A DNA stretch of 64,000 nucleotides. Source: Chrysomallon squamiferum (lineage: Eukaryota > Mollusca > Gastropoda > Neomphalida > Peltospiridae). A program made the position numbers and the translations under genes. Shown piece by piece: positions 22,001-31,038 of this stretch (its first letter is position 1; each line of letters begins with the position of its first letter). Under the pieces are notes generated by a model. It was not told where the DNA came from and did no database searches. It was given only the letters and a program-made list of their open reading frames with translations. The DNA lies in NCBI GenBank assembly GCA_012295275.1, contig CM022675.1, positions 12,103,016-12,167,015 of the forward strand, read 5' to 3'.

Positions 22001-22037
22001 TCAAAAAATTACATTTCAGAACTCAGGACTGTTATTG
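16175..22037 (+). CDS. TRPM2: TRPM2-like cation channel gene 2, N-terminal part, cut by the assembly gap
   Basis: Nine exons read in consistent phase: coding from 16198 to 16332, then 16773-16843, 17481-17652, 18442-18622, 19272-19435, 20269-20452, 20681-20787, 21507-21604, and the start of a ninth at 22020. The product is the cytoplasmic TRPM homology region. It has WIRSNFKKREC, a CQCGYP motif, NLLISVTGGAQTFHLKTRLK, GAWIITGGTNAGVMRHVGEA, LDPNHSHFILIDNGT, VLEGGPGTLETC and GSGRAADILAYAY. The order and wording match vertebrate TRPM2 MHR1/2, which form the N-terminal ADP-ribose site in that family. The ankyrin-like, transmembrane and C-terminal parts are not in the window. It lies in the same direction as TRPM gene 1, so the two are tandem paralogues. 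What follows the gap is satellite, not TRPM sequence. Confidence 0.9.
16187..16201 (+). promoter_or_regulatory. uORF overlapping the TRPM gene 2 start codon
   Basis: ATG ACA TCA TTA TGA. Its stop overlaps the main ATG (16198-16200) in an ATGA arrangement that would favour termination-reinitiation. Confidence 0.45.
16773..16843 (+). CDS. TRPM2: TRPM gene 2, exon 2
   Basis: The acceptor is TTTGTAG and the donor GTAAGT at 16844. It encodes NEDIAWIRSNFKKRECACFI, the conserved start of the TRPM homology region. Confidence 0.88.
17481..17652 (+). CDS. TRPM2: TRPM gene 2, exon 3
   Basis: The acceptor is TTTACAG and the donor GTAAGG at 17653. It encodes the CQCGYPKSGH metal-like motif and FGEIEFSGLGDKVSK. 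Confidence 0.9.
17735..17995 (+). repeat. Degenerate TGTATCT-rich tandem repeat
   Basis: Repeated phrases such as ATCTGTATC...AGTGTATCTTTATATGTATCTC fill the start of the TRPM gene 2 intron after exon 3. Confidence 0.6.
18030..18107 (+). repeat. (CT)n followed by (TG)n microsatellite
   Basis: About 23 CT units and then about 13 TG units. Confidence 0.92.
18228..18261 (+). repeat. (CA)n microsatellite
   Basis: About 17 CA units in the TRPM gene 2 intron before exon 4. Confidence 0.92.
18442..18622 (+). CDS. TRPM2: TRPM gene 2, exon 4
   Basis: The acceptor is TTATCAG and the donor GTAAGC at 18623. It encodes YIRVDVDTDVEKVV, then LLISVTGGAQTFHLKTRLKD, a TRPM signature. Confidence 0.93.
18946..19020 (+). 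repeat. (TAA)n microsatellite
   Basis: About 20 AAT units in the intron before TRPM gene 2 exon 5. Confidence 0.9.
19272..19435 (+). CDS. TRPM2: TRPM gene 2, exon 5
   Basis: The acceptor is CTTCCAG and the donor GTGAGT at 19436. It encodes GAWIITGGTNAGVMRHVGEA through IAIGIAPWG. The last 35 bp of the intron are present twice (about 19165-19200 and 19237-19271). Confidence 0.94.
20269..20452 (+). CDS. TRPM2: TRPM gene 2, exon 6
   Basis: The acceptor is TTTTCAG and the donor GTGAAT at 20453. It encodes LDPNHSHFILIDNGT and VEIPFRAKLE. Confidence 0.93.
20681..20787 (+). CDS. TRPM2: TRPM gene 2, exon 7
   Basis: The acceptor is CTCCCAG and the donor GTACTG at 20788. It encodes VPVCMLVLEGGPGTLETCCS and GTPAVIIK. 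Confidence 0.93.
21507..21604 (+). CDS. TRPM2: TRPM gene 2, exon 8
   Basis: The acceptor is TTTTCAG and the donor GTAAGT at 21605. It encodes GSGRAADILAYAYQ and an acidic/basic stretch, leaving phase 2. Confidence 0.9.
22020..22037 (+). CDS. TRPM2: TRPM gene 2, start of exon 9, lost in the gap
   Basis: ATTTCAG ends at 22019, and 18 bases in the right phase follow (completing Gln, then Thr-Gln-Asp-Cys-Tyr) before the Ns. It is short, so the exon call rests on the acceptor and phase. Confidence 0.5.
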
Positions 22038-22237
22038 NNNNNNNNNNNNNNNNNNNNNNNNNNNNNNNNNNNNNNNNNNNNNNNNNNNNNNNNNNNNNNN
22101 NNNNNNNNNNNNNNNNNNNNNNNNNNNNNNNNNNNNNNNNNNNNNNNNNNNNNNNNNNNNNNNNNNNNNNNNNNNNNNNNNNNNNNNNNNNNNNNNNNNN
22201 NNNNNNNNNNNNNNNNNNNNNNNNNNNNNNNNNNNNN
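22038..22237. other. Assembly gap of exactly 200 N
   Basis: A run of N from 22038 to 22237. The round length suggests a nominal scaffold gap. It separates TRPM exon 9 from the satellite array, so the true distance and even the linkage are unknown. Confidence 0.97.
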
Positions 22238-25200
22238 AACGTTTTTGCCCACACTCGCCCCGACGGCGCGCACCTTTTGCACACGTTGAAATATTTTTCC
22301 CGACCGCACGGAATAGTGCCACACGGATTTTCAACTTTTGAAAATCGAATTTTTTCAAGTTTCGTTGAAAATGCTAGGGGTACCTTTTTCAAAGTGCAAT
22401 AACTTTTTCTGAGCACGTGGGAAAAATCGGGCGCGCACATACAAAAAAAGTGGGGCAAGGTTGCCCGACACGGGTGAAAAGTGCCGCACGCGCCACCCAA
22501 GGGGAACAACAACTGTTTCCGACACGTGCACAAAAAACGCACATATTTTGAAAATTTGCTCGTTTTTTTTTCAAACGCATTTTCAAAAGGTGCAGCACCT
22601 TTGGTAAATGTTGGAAACGTTTTTGCCACACTCGCCCCGACGGCGCGCACCTTTTGCACACGTTGAAATATTTTTCCCGACCGCACGGAATAGTGCCACA
22701 CGGATTTTCAACTTTTGAAAATCGAATTTTTTCAAGTTTCGTTGAAAATGCTAGGGGTACCTTTTTCAAAGTGCAATAACTTTTTCTGAGCACGTGGGAA
22801 AAATCGGGCGCACATACCCAAAAGTGGGGCAAGGGTTGCCCGACACGGGTGAAAAGTGCCGCACGCGCCACCCAAGGGGAACAACTCGTTTCCGACACGT
22901 GCACAAAAAACGCACATATTTTGAAAATTTGCTCGTTTTTTTTTCAAACGCATTTTCAAAAGGTGCAGCACCTTTGGTAAATGTTGGAAACGTTTTTGCC
23001 ACACTCGCCCCGACGGCGCGCACCTTTTGCACACGTTGAAATATTTTTCCCGACCGCACGGAATAGTGCCACACGGATTTTCAACTTTTGAAAATCGAAT
23101 TTTTTCAAGTTTCGTTGAAAATGCTAGGGGTACCTTTTTCAAAGTGCAATAACTTTTTCTGAGCACGTGGGAAAAATCGGGCGCACATACCCAAAAGTGG
23201 GGCAAAGGTTGCCCTACACGGGTGAAAAGTGCCGCACGCGCCACCCAAGGGGAACAACTCGTTTCCGACAACACGCACAAAAACGCACATATTTTGAAAA
23301 TTTGCTCGTTTTTTTTTCAAACGCATTTTCAAAAGGTGCAGCACCTTTGGTAAATGTTGGAAACGTTTTTTTGCCACACTCGCCCCGACGGCGCGCACCT
23401 TTGCACACGTTGAAATATTTTTCCCGACCGCACGGAATAGTGCCACACGGATTTTCAACTTTTGAAAATCGAATTTTTTCAAGTTTCGTTGAAAATGCTA
23501 GGGGTACCTTTTTCAAAGTGCAATAACTTTTTATCTGAGCACGGGAAAAATCGGGCGCACATACCCAAAAGTGGGGCAAGGGTTGCCCTACACGGGTGAA
23601 AAGTGCCGCACGCGCCACCCAAGGGGAACAACTCGTTTCCGACACGTGCACAAAAAACGCACATATTTTTGAAAATTTGCTCGTTTTTTTTTCAAACGCA
23701 TTTTCAAAAGGTGCAGCACCTTTGGTAAATGTTGGAAACGTTTTTGCCACACTCGCCCCGACGGCGCGCACCTTTTGCACACGTTGAAATATTTTTCCCG
23801 ACCGCACGGAATAGTGCCACACGGATTTTCAACTTTTGAAAATCGAATTTTTTCAAGTTTCGTTGAAAATGCTAGGGGTACCTTTTTCAAAGTGCAATAA
23901 CTTTTTCTGAGCACGTGGGAAAAATCGGGCGCACATACCCAAAAGTGGGGCAAGGGTTGCCCTACACGGGTGAAAAGTGCCGCACGCGCCACCCAAGGGG
24001 AACAACTCGTTTCCGACACGTGCACAAAAAACGCACATATTTTGAAAATTTGCTTTTTTTTTTTTTTCAAACGCATTTTCAAAAGGTGCAGCACCTTTGG
24101 TAAATGTTGGACGTTTTTTTTGCCACACTCGCCCCGACGGCGCGCACCTTTGCACACGTTGAAATATTTTTCCCGACCGCACGGAATAGTGCCACACGGA
24201 TTTTCAATTTTGAAAATCGAATTTTTTTTCAAGTTTCGTTGAAAATGCTAGGGGTATTTTTTTTTTCAAAGTGCAATAACTTTTTTTCTGAGCACGTGGG
24301 AAAAATCGGGCGCACATATAAAAAAGTGGGGCAAGGGTTGCCCGACACGGGTGAAAAGTGCCGCACGCGCCACCCAAGGGGAACAACTCGTTTCCGACAC
24401 GTGCAAAAAACGCACATATTTTGAAAAAATTTGCTTTTTTTTTTCAAACGCATTTTCAAAAGGTGCAGCACCTTTGGTAAATGTTGGAAACGTTTTTGCC
24501 ACACTCGCCCCGACGGCGCGCACCTTTTGCACACGTTGAAATATTTTTCCCGACCGCACGGAATAGTGCCACACGGATTTTCAATTTTGAAAATCGAATT
24601 TTTCAAGTTTCGTTGAAAATGCTAGGGGGGTATAACTTTTTTCAAAGTGCAATAACTTTTTCTGAGCACGTGGGAAAAATCGGGCGCACATACCCAAAAG
24701 TGGGGCAAGGGTTGCCCTACACGGGTGAAAAGTGCCGCACGCGCCACCCAAGGGGAACAACTCGTTTCCGACACGTGCACAAAAAACGCACATATTTTTG
24801 AAAATTTGCTTTTTTTTTTCAAACGCATTTTCAAAAGGGGCAGCACCTTTGGTAAATGTTGGAAACGTTTTTGCCACACTCGCCCCGACGGCGCGCACCT
24901 TTTGCACACGTTGAAATATTTTTCCCGACCGCACGGAATAGTGCCACACGGATTTTCAATTTTTGAAAATCGAATTTTTTCAAGTTTCGTTGAAAATGCT
25001 AGGGGTACCTTTTTCAAAGTGCAATAACTTTTTCTGAGCACGTGGGAAAAATCGGGCGCACATACCCAAAAGTGGGGCAAGGGTTGCCCTACACGGGTGA
25101 AAAGTGCCGCACGCGCCACCCAAGGGGAACAACTCGTTTCCGACACGTGCACAAAAAACGCACATATTTTGAAAATTTGCTCGTTTTTTTTTCAAACGCA

Positions 25201-28200
25201 TTTTCAAAAGGTGCAGCACCTTTGGTAAATGTTGGAAACGTTTTTGCCACACTCGCCCCGACGGCGCGCACCTTTTGCACACGTTGAAATATTTTTCCCG
25301 ACCGCACGGAATAGTGCCACACGGATTTTCAATTTTGAAAATCGAATTTTTCAAGTTTCGTTGAAAATGCTAGGGGTACTTTTTTTTCAAAGTGCAATAA
25401 CTTTTTCTGAGCACGTGGGAAAAATCGGGCGCACATACCCAAAGTGGGGCAAGGGTTGCCCGACACGGGTGAAAAGTGCCGCACGCGCCACCCAAGGGGA
25501 ACAACTCGTTTCCGACACGTGCACAAAAAACGCACATATTTTTGAAAATTTGCTCTTTTTTTTTTCAAACGCATTTTCAAAAGGTGCAGCACCTTTGGTA
25601 AATGTTGGAAACGTTTTTGCCACACTCGCCCCGACGGCGCGCACCTTTTGCACACGTTGAAATATTTTTCCCGACCGCACGGAATAGTGCCACACGGATT
25701 TTCAATTTTTGAAAATCGAATTTTTTCAAGTTTCGTTGAAAATGCTAGGGGTACCTTTTTCAAAGTGCAATAACTTTTTCTGAGCACGTGGGAAAAATCG
25801 GGCGCACATACCCAAAAGTGGGGCAAGGGTTGCCCGACACGGGTGAAAAGTGCCGCACGCGCCACCCAAGGGGAACAACTCGTTTCCGACACGTGCACAA
25901 AAAACGCACATATTTTTGAAAATTTGCTCTTTTTTTTTTCAAACGCATTTTCAAAAGGTGCAGCACCTTTGGTAAATGTTGGAAACGTTTTTGCCACACT
26001 CGCCCCGACGGCGCGCACCTTTTGCACACGTTGAAATATTTTTCCCGACCGCACGGAATAGTGCCACACGGATTTTCAATTTTTGAAAATCGAATTTTTT
26101 CAAGTTTCGTTGAAAATGCTAGGGGTACCTTTTTCAAAGTGCAATAACTTTTTCTGAGCACGTGGGAAAAATCGGGCGCACATACCCAAAAGTGGGGCAA
26201 GGGTTGCCCGACACGGGTGAAAAGTGCCGCACGCGCCACCCAAGGGGAACAACTCGTTTCCGAAACGTGCACAAAAAACGCACATATTTTTGAAAATTTG
26301 CTTTTTTTTTTCAAACGCATTTTCAAAAGGTGCAGCACCTTTGGTAAATGTTGGAAACGTTTTTGCCACACTCGCCCCGACGGCGCGCACCTTTTGCACA
26401 CGTTGAAATATTTTTCCCGACCGCACGGAATAGTGCCACACGGATTTTCAATTTTTGAAAATCGAATTTTTTCAAGTTTCGTTGAAAATGCTAGGGGTAC
26501 CTTTTCAAAGTGCAATTTTTTTTTTCTGAGCACGTGGGAAAAATCGGGCGCACATACCCAAAAGTGGGGCAAGGGTTGCCCGACACGGGTGAAAAGTGCC
26601 GCACGCGCCACCCAAGGGGAACAACTCGTTTCCGACACGTGCACAAAAAACGCACATATTTTTGAAAATTTGCTCGTTTTTTTTCAAACGCATTTTCAAA
26701 AGGTGCAGCACCTTTGGTAAATGTTGGAAACGTTTTTGCCACACTCGCCCCGACGGCGCGCACCTTTTGCACACGTTGAAATATTTTTCCCGACCGCACG
26801 GAATAGTGCCACACGGATTTTCAATTTTTGAAAATCGAATTTTTTCAAGTTTCGTTGAAAATGCTAGGGGTACCTTTTTCAAAGTGCAATAACTTTTTCT
26901 GAGCACGTGGGAAAAATCGGGCGCACATACCAAAAAAGTGGGGCAAAGGGTTGCCCGACACGGGTGAAAAGTGCCGCACGCGCCACCCAAGGGGAACAAC
27001 TCGTTTCCGACACGTGCACAAAAAAAACGCACATATTTTGAAAATTTTTCGTTTTTTTTTCAAACGCATTTTCAAAAGGTGCAGCACCTTTGGTAAATGT
27101 TGGAAACGTTTTTGCCACACTCGCCCCGACGGCGCGCACCTTTTGCACACGTTGAAATATTTTTCCCGACCGCACGGAATAGTGCCACACGGATTTTCAA
27201 TTTTTGAAAATCGAATTTTTTCAAGTTTCGTTGAAAATGCTAGGGGTACTTTTTTTTTCAAAGTGCAATATTTTTTTTTCTGAGCACGTGGGAAAAATCG
27301 GGCGCACATACCCAAAAGTGGGGCAAGGGTTGCCCGACACGGGTGAAAAGTGCCGCACGCGCCACCCAAGGGGAACAACTCGTTTCCGACACGTGCACAA
27401 AAAACGCACATATTTTTGAAAATTTGCTCGTTTTTTTTTCAAACGCATTTTCAAAAGGTGCAGCACCTTTGGTAAATGTTGGAACGTTTTTTTTGCCACA
27501 CTCGCCCCGACGGCGCGCACCTTTGCACACGTTGAAATATTTTTCCCGACCGCACGGAATAGTGCCACACGGATTTTCAATTTTTGAAAATCGAATTTTT
27601 TCAAGTTTCGTTGAAAATGCTAGGGGTACCTTTTTCAAAGTGCAATAACTTTTTCTGAGCACGTGGGAAAAATCGGGCGCACATACCCAAAAGTGGGGCA
27701 AGGGTTGCCCGACACGGGTGAAAAGTGCCGCACGCGCCACCCAAGGGGAACAACTCGTTTCCGACACGTGCACAAAAAACGCACATATTTTTGAAAATTT
27801 GCTCGTTTTTTTTTTCAAACGCATTTTCAAAAGGTGCAGCACCTTTGGTAAATGTTGGAAACGTTTTTGCCACACTCGCCCCCGACGGCGCGCACTTTTT
27901 TGCACACGTTGAAATATTTTTCCCGACCGCACGGAATAGTGCCACACGGATTTTCAATTTTGAAAATCGAATTTTTTCAAGTTTCGTTGAACAAATGCTA
28001 GGGTACCTTTTTTCAAAGTGCAATAACTTTTTCTGAGCACGTGGGAAAAATCGGGCGCACATACCCAAAAGTGGGGCAAGGGTTGCCCTACACGGGTGAA
28101 AAGTGCCGCACGCGCCACCCAAGGGGAACAACTCGTTTCCGACACGTGCACAAAAAACGCACATATTTTTGAAAATTTGCTCGTTTTTTTTTCAAACGCA

Positions 28201-29084
28201 TTTTCAAAAGGTGCAGCACCTTTGGTAAATGTTGGAAACGTTTTTGCCACACTCGCCCCGACGGCGCGCACCTTTTGCACACGTTGAAATATTTTTCCCG
28301 ACCGCACGGAATAGTGCCACACGGATTTTCAATTTTTGAAAATCGAATTTTTTCAAGTTTCGTTGAAAATGCTAGGGGTACCTTTTTCAAAGTGCAATAA
28401 CTTTTTCTGAGCACGTGGGAAAAATCGGGCGCACATACCCAAAAGTGGGGCAAGGGTTGCCCTACACGGGTGAAAAGTGCCGCACGCGCCACCCAAGGGG
28501 AACAACTCGTTTCCGACACGCACACAAAAACGCACATATTTTTGAAAATTTGCTCGTTTTTTTTTCAAACGCATTTTCAAAAGGTGCAGCACCTTTGGTA
28601 AATGTTGGAAACGTTTTTGCCACACTCGCCCCGACGGCGCGCACCTTTTGCACACGTTGAAATATTTTTCCCGACCGCACGGAATAGTGCCACACGGATT
28701 TTCAATTTTTGAAAATCGAATTTTTTCAAGTTTCGTTGAAAATGCTAGGGGTACCTTTTTCAAAGTGCAATAACTTTTTCTGAGCACGTGGGAAAAATCG
28801 GGCGCACATACCCAAAAGTGGGGCAAGGGTTGCCCGACACGGGTGAAAAGTGCCGCACGCGCCACCCAAGGGGAACAACTCGTTTCCGACACGTGCACAA
28901 AAAACGCACATATTTTTGAAAATTTGCTCGTTTTTTTTTCAAACGCATTTTCAAAAGGTGCAGCACCTTTGGTAAATGTTGGAAACGTTTTTGCCACACT
29001 CGCCCCGACGGCGCGCACCTTTTGCACACGTTGAAATATTTTTCCCGACCGCACGGAATAGTGCCACACGGATTTTCAATTTTT
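22238..29084 (+). repeat. Satellite array, about 374-bp monomer, about 18 copies
   Basis: The marker ATGCTAGGGG recurs at 22371, 22748, 23121, 23495, 23869, 24245, 24619, 24996, 25367, 25742, 26116, 26488, 26861, 27237, 27617, (27995), 28369 and 28742, a mean spacing of about 375. Copies are nearly identical, differing mostly in T-run length. The monomer is rich in intact CpG in a CpG-poor AT-rich setting. It contains the inverted repeats AAAGGTGC-A-GCACCTTT and GATTTTCAA-TTGAAAATC, plus two CACGTG sites. Sub-variants cluster: the first five marked copies have CAACTTTTG where later ones have CAATTTT, and CCCTAC or CCCGAC copies occur in runs, which fits local block homogenisation. The long open frames on both strands are by-products, since 374 is not a multiple of 3. 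Confidence 0.96.
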
Positions 29085-29320
29085 AAGAACCTAATATTTT
29101 CAAGACGCGATGAAAATGCAAGTGGTACCTTTTTCAAAGTGGAAGAACTTTTTATTGGCACGTGGCAAAAATGGGGCACTCGTACCCAAAAGTGAGGGAA
29201 GGGTTTCCCGACACATATTTTAAAATTTACTTTGTTTTTCTTTCTCATGCATTTAAAATATGTGGCGCACCTTTTGTAAATGTTGAAAACGTTTTTGCCG
29301 CACTCGCCCCTAACCTTCAC
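29085..29320 (+). repeat. Diverged, internally deleted terminal satellite copy
   Basis: It resembles the monomer (GAAAATGCAAGTGGTACCTT at 29111-29130, TTTTTGCCGCACTCGCCCC near the end) but has many substitutions and lacks roughly 65 bp of the GTGCCGCACGCGCC to CACGTGCAC part. Edge copies of satellite arrays usually diverge like this. Confidence 0.85.
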
Positions 29321-29390
29321 CCAAACCCTCTAACCCTAACCCTAACCCTAACCATGTAACCCCCTAACGCTAATCCTAAACCTAACCTAA
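29309..29390 (+). repeat. Interstitial telomere-type repeat (CCCTAA)n, degenerate
   Basis: CTCGCCCCTAACC passes straight from satellite into CCCTAA-type repeats, with the cleanest part at about 29327-29352. It then decays through CCCCCTAACGCTAATCC and CCTAACCTAAC. On the + strand it reads CCCTAA, so a true telomere here would face left, toward the satellite. Confidence 0.85.
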
Positions 29391-30559
29391 CTACTAAATA
29401 AATAAATAAATAAATAAAGTAAAAGCAAAAAAAAATTAATTGAAAAATAGAAAATATTAATAGAAACTGTTTTTTAAAACAATAAAAGAAATAAAATATA
29501 ATAAAATAAAAATAAAAAAATATTTCTATTTGTTTTGTAATATCTGACCTTTTTCTTACTTATCAGTCTGACTCCTTTCATTGTTGTGTTTCTATAATAC
29601 TCATCAACATCTATCATGGCCTGAAAGTGGTTTTCGAAAAACCAGTTAACATTTCATGAAGGATTATTATTTACTTTTCTTGTAAAGCCAAACTGGAGAC
29701 ATACACACTCTCTCACACACATTGGTATGTATTGTTTTATCTGCTTGTCACTGAAAATTTACAAAAAATAAATAATCATTATATTCCACAGAAAAGATGG
29801 TGAACTGAAAAAGCATAATTAAGGATGCTTTTATAGTTTTAAAAAATTTACTAGTTGTAATCCCACAAGTTAAAAAATAAATGTTCCACTAAAAACAGTA
29901 AATGACAGAAGCAGAAGTTGTGTTTGTGGAATTATGTATATGGCTGTATAAACAATTTAAAAATACTGTGTAATCCTTGCACATAATTAATTTGTTATTA
30001 AATTAACTAAGAGAAGGAATAAAAGTCTTATATGTACCAAATTGGAATGCTTATCAAAGACAATATGTAACCGTGTGGATTCCTCACATGAAGACTGCAT
30101 TTCTTGTTCATACACTAGCCTGGAGTTTTTCTTCAATAATATTGTATAGTAAAAGAACTTCTTTTTTTTTTTTCTTTTTTTAAAACAAAAAAAAAACCAT
30201 AAATAAAATAAATGTTTAAAAATATGTAACAATAAATAAAAAGGATAAATTCAAAGGATAATATGGTATGAAATAAGTACAAGCTTTTGCATCAGATTAT
30301 ATATCAATGGAATCCATATATGAATCTTACATCAAGGGAGATAATTCTTGCATAGAACATCAGTTCCTATGATAAAACCAACCAGTAATTAGACAACAGC
30401 AATATAATTTTAATTCTGATAATCTGAAGAAGCCATTTCAAATTGGTTGAAAGAATGTATTCATCACTAATAACAATTAGAAAAACTAAAACAAACTCAG
30501 TTTAAAATCTGGGAAACAAATTCTTAGTCTCTGTATATTCAATAAATTAATTTTCCTTT
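29391..30559. other. AT-rich flank right of the satellite, no TRPM continuation
   Basis: Contains (AAAT)n at 29394-29418 and AT-rich sequence. I looked for exons of the remaining TRPM protein (ankyrin-like region, S1-S6) on the + strand and saw none. Confidence 0.5.
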
Positions 30560-30681
30560 TCATTGAGAGCTGGATTTAGTAGATATTTTCATGACCATGT
30601 TATGTACTCTCCTGTCTATGGGATGGTACAGATCAGTGGAAATAGTAGCAAAAGAAGTGCTTGCAGTTGACTTCTCATTAT
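30560..30681 (-). CDS. Possible alternative last exon 11b, overlapping a SINE fragment
   Basis: The acceptor is ACTTAG, with the same entry phase as exon 11a. The frame DNEKSTASTSFATISTDLYH is open to TGA at 30562-30560, which would give 260 codons in all. The opposite strand here resembles the central part of a molluscan SINE, so this could be an exonised repeat or chance. Confidence 0.3.
30585..30670 (+). mobile_element. Fragment of tRNA-derived SINE core
   Basis: TATGTACTCTCCTGTCTATG followed by GGATGGTAC, then GCAAAAGAAGTGCTTGCAG, parallels the body of the mollusc SINE also seen at 46383-46590 (TCTGTGGGATGG, then CTAAAAGAGTGCTTGCTGC). Only the middle part is kept, with an insertion. Confidence 0.45.
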
Positions 30682-30982
30682 CTAAGTGTTTGATTTGACA
30701 CCACATAACAAATACAATGATGTAAGTATATATAATTAATTTGTTGGTTTTTGGGGGAGGTTTTGGGGGTAAGTAAAATAAACCAAAAAAAAGAACAAAC
30801 AAATAATAAAATTTAAAAATTAACAAATTTTATTTATTGAAATAATCAATGTTTTTATTTCTAAAAAAAATATATATATCAATATTTTTTACAATGAAAT
30901 AAAAATTATAAAATATATGATATTCTTAACAAACATCTCATACAAAAAATATTTTTATTTCAACAGTAAATTATGTGTATGT

Positions 30983-31038
30983 TTATGTTAGGCTGATGTT
31001 AATGCCATTTCCTGGGTTTTTCAATTCCCTCTCTTTGT
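30983..31038 (-). CDS. Unknown gene, exon 11a with stop
   Basis: The acceptor is GTTGCAG. It encodes DKERELKNPGNGINISLT, then TAA at 30985-30983. There is no GT inside, so it must be terminal if used. Confidence 0.5.

Noticed and set aside
22238-29084. Long open frames (up to 294 codons) across the satellite, including overlapping frames on both strands with protein-like wording
   Set aside because: The monomer is about 374 bp, not a multiple of 3, so these frames drift through all phases. The same sequence is open in several frames because it has few stops. No start context, introns or domain is present.
29309-29390. A true chromosome end
   Set aside because: Only a few clean CCCTAA units are present. 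They decay quickly and have unique DNA on one side and satellite on the other, so this is an interstitial tract.
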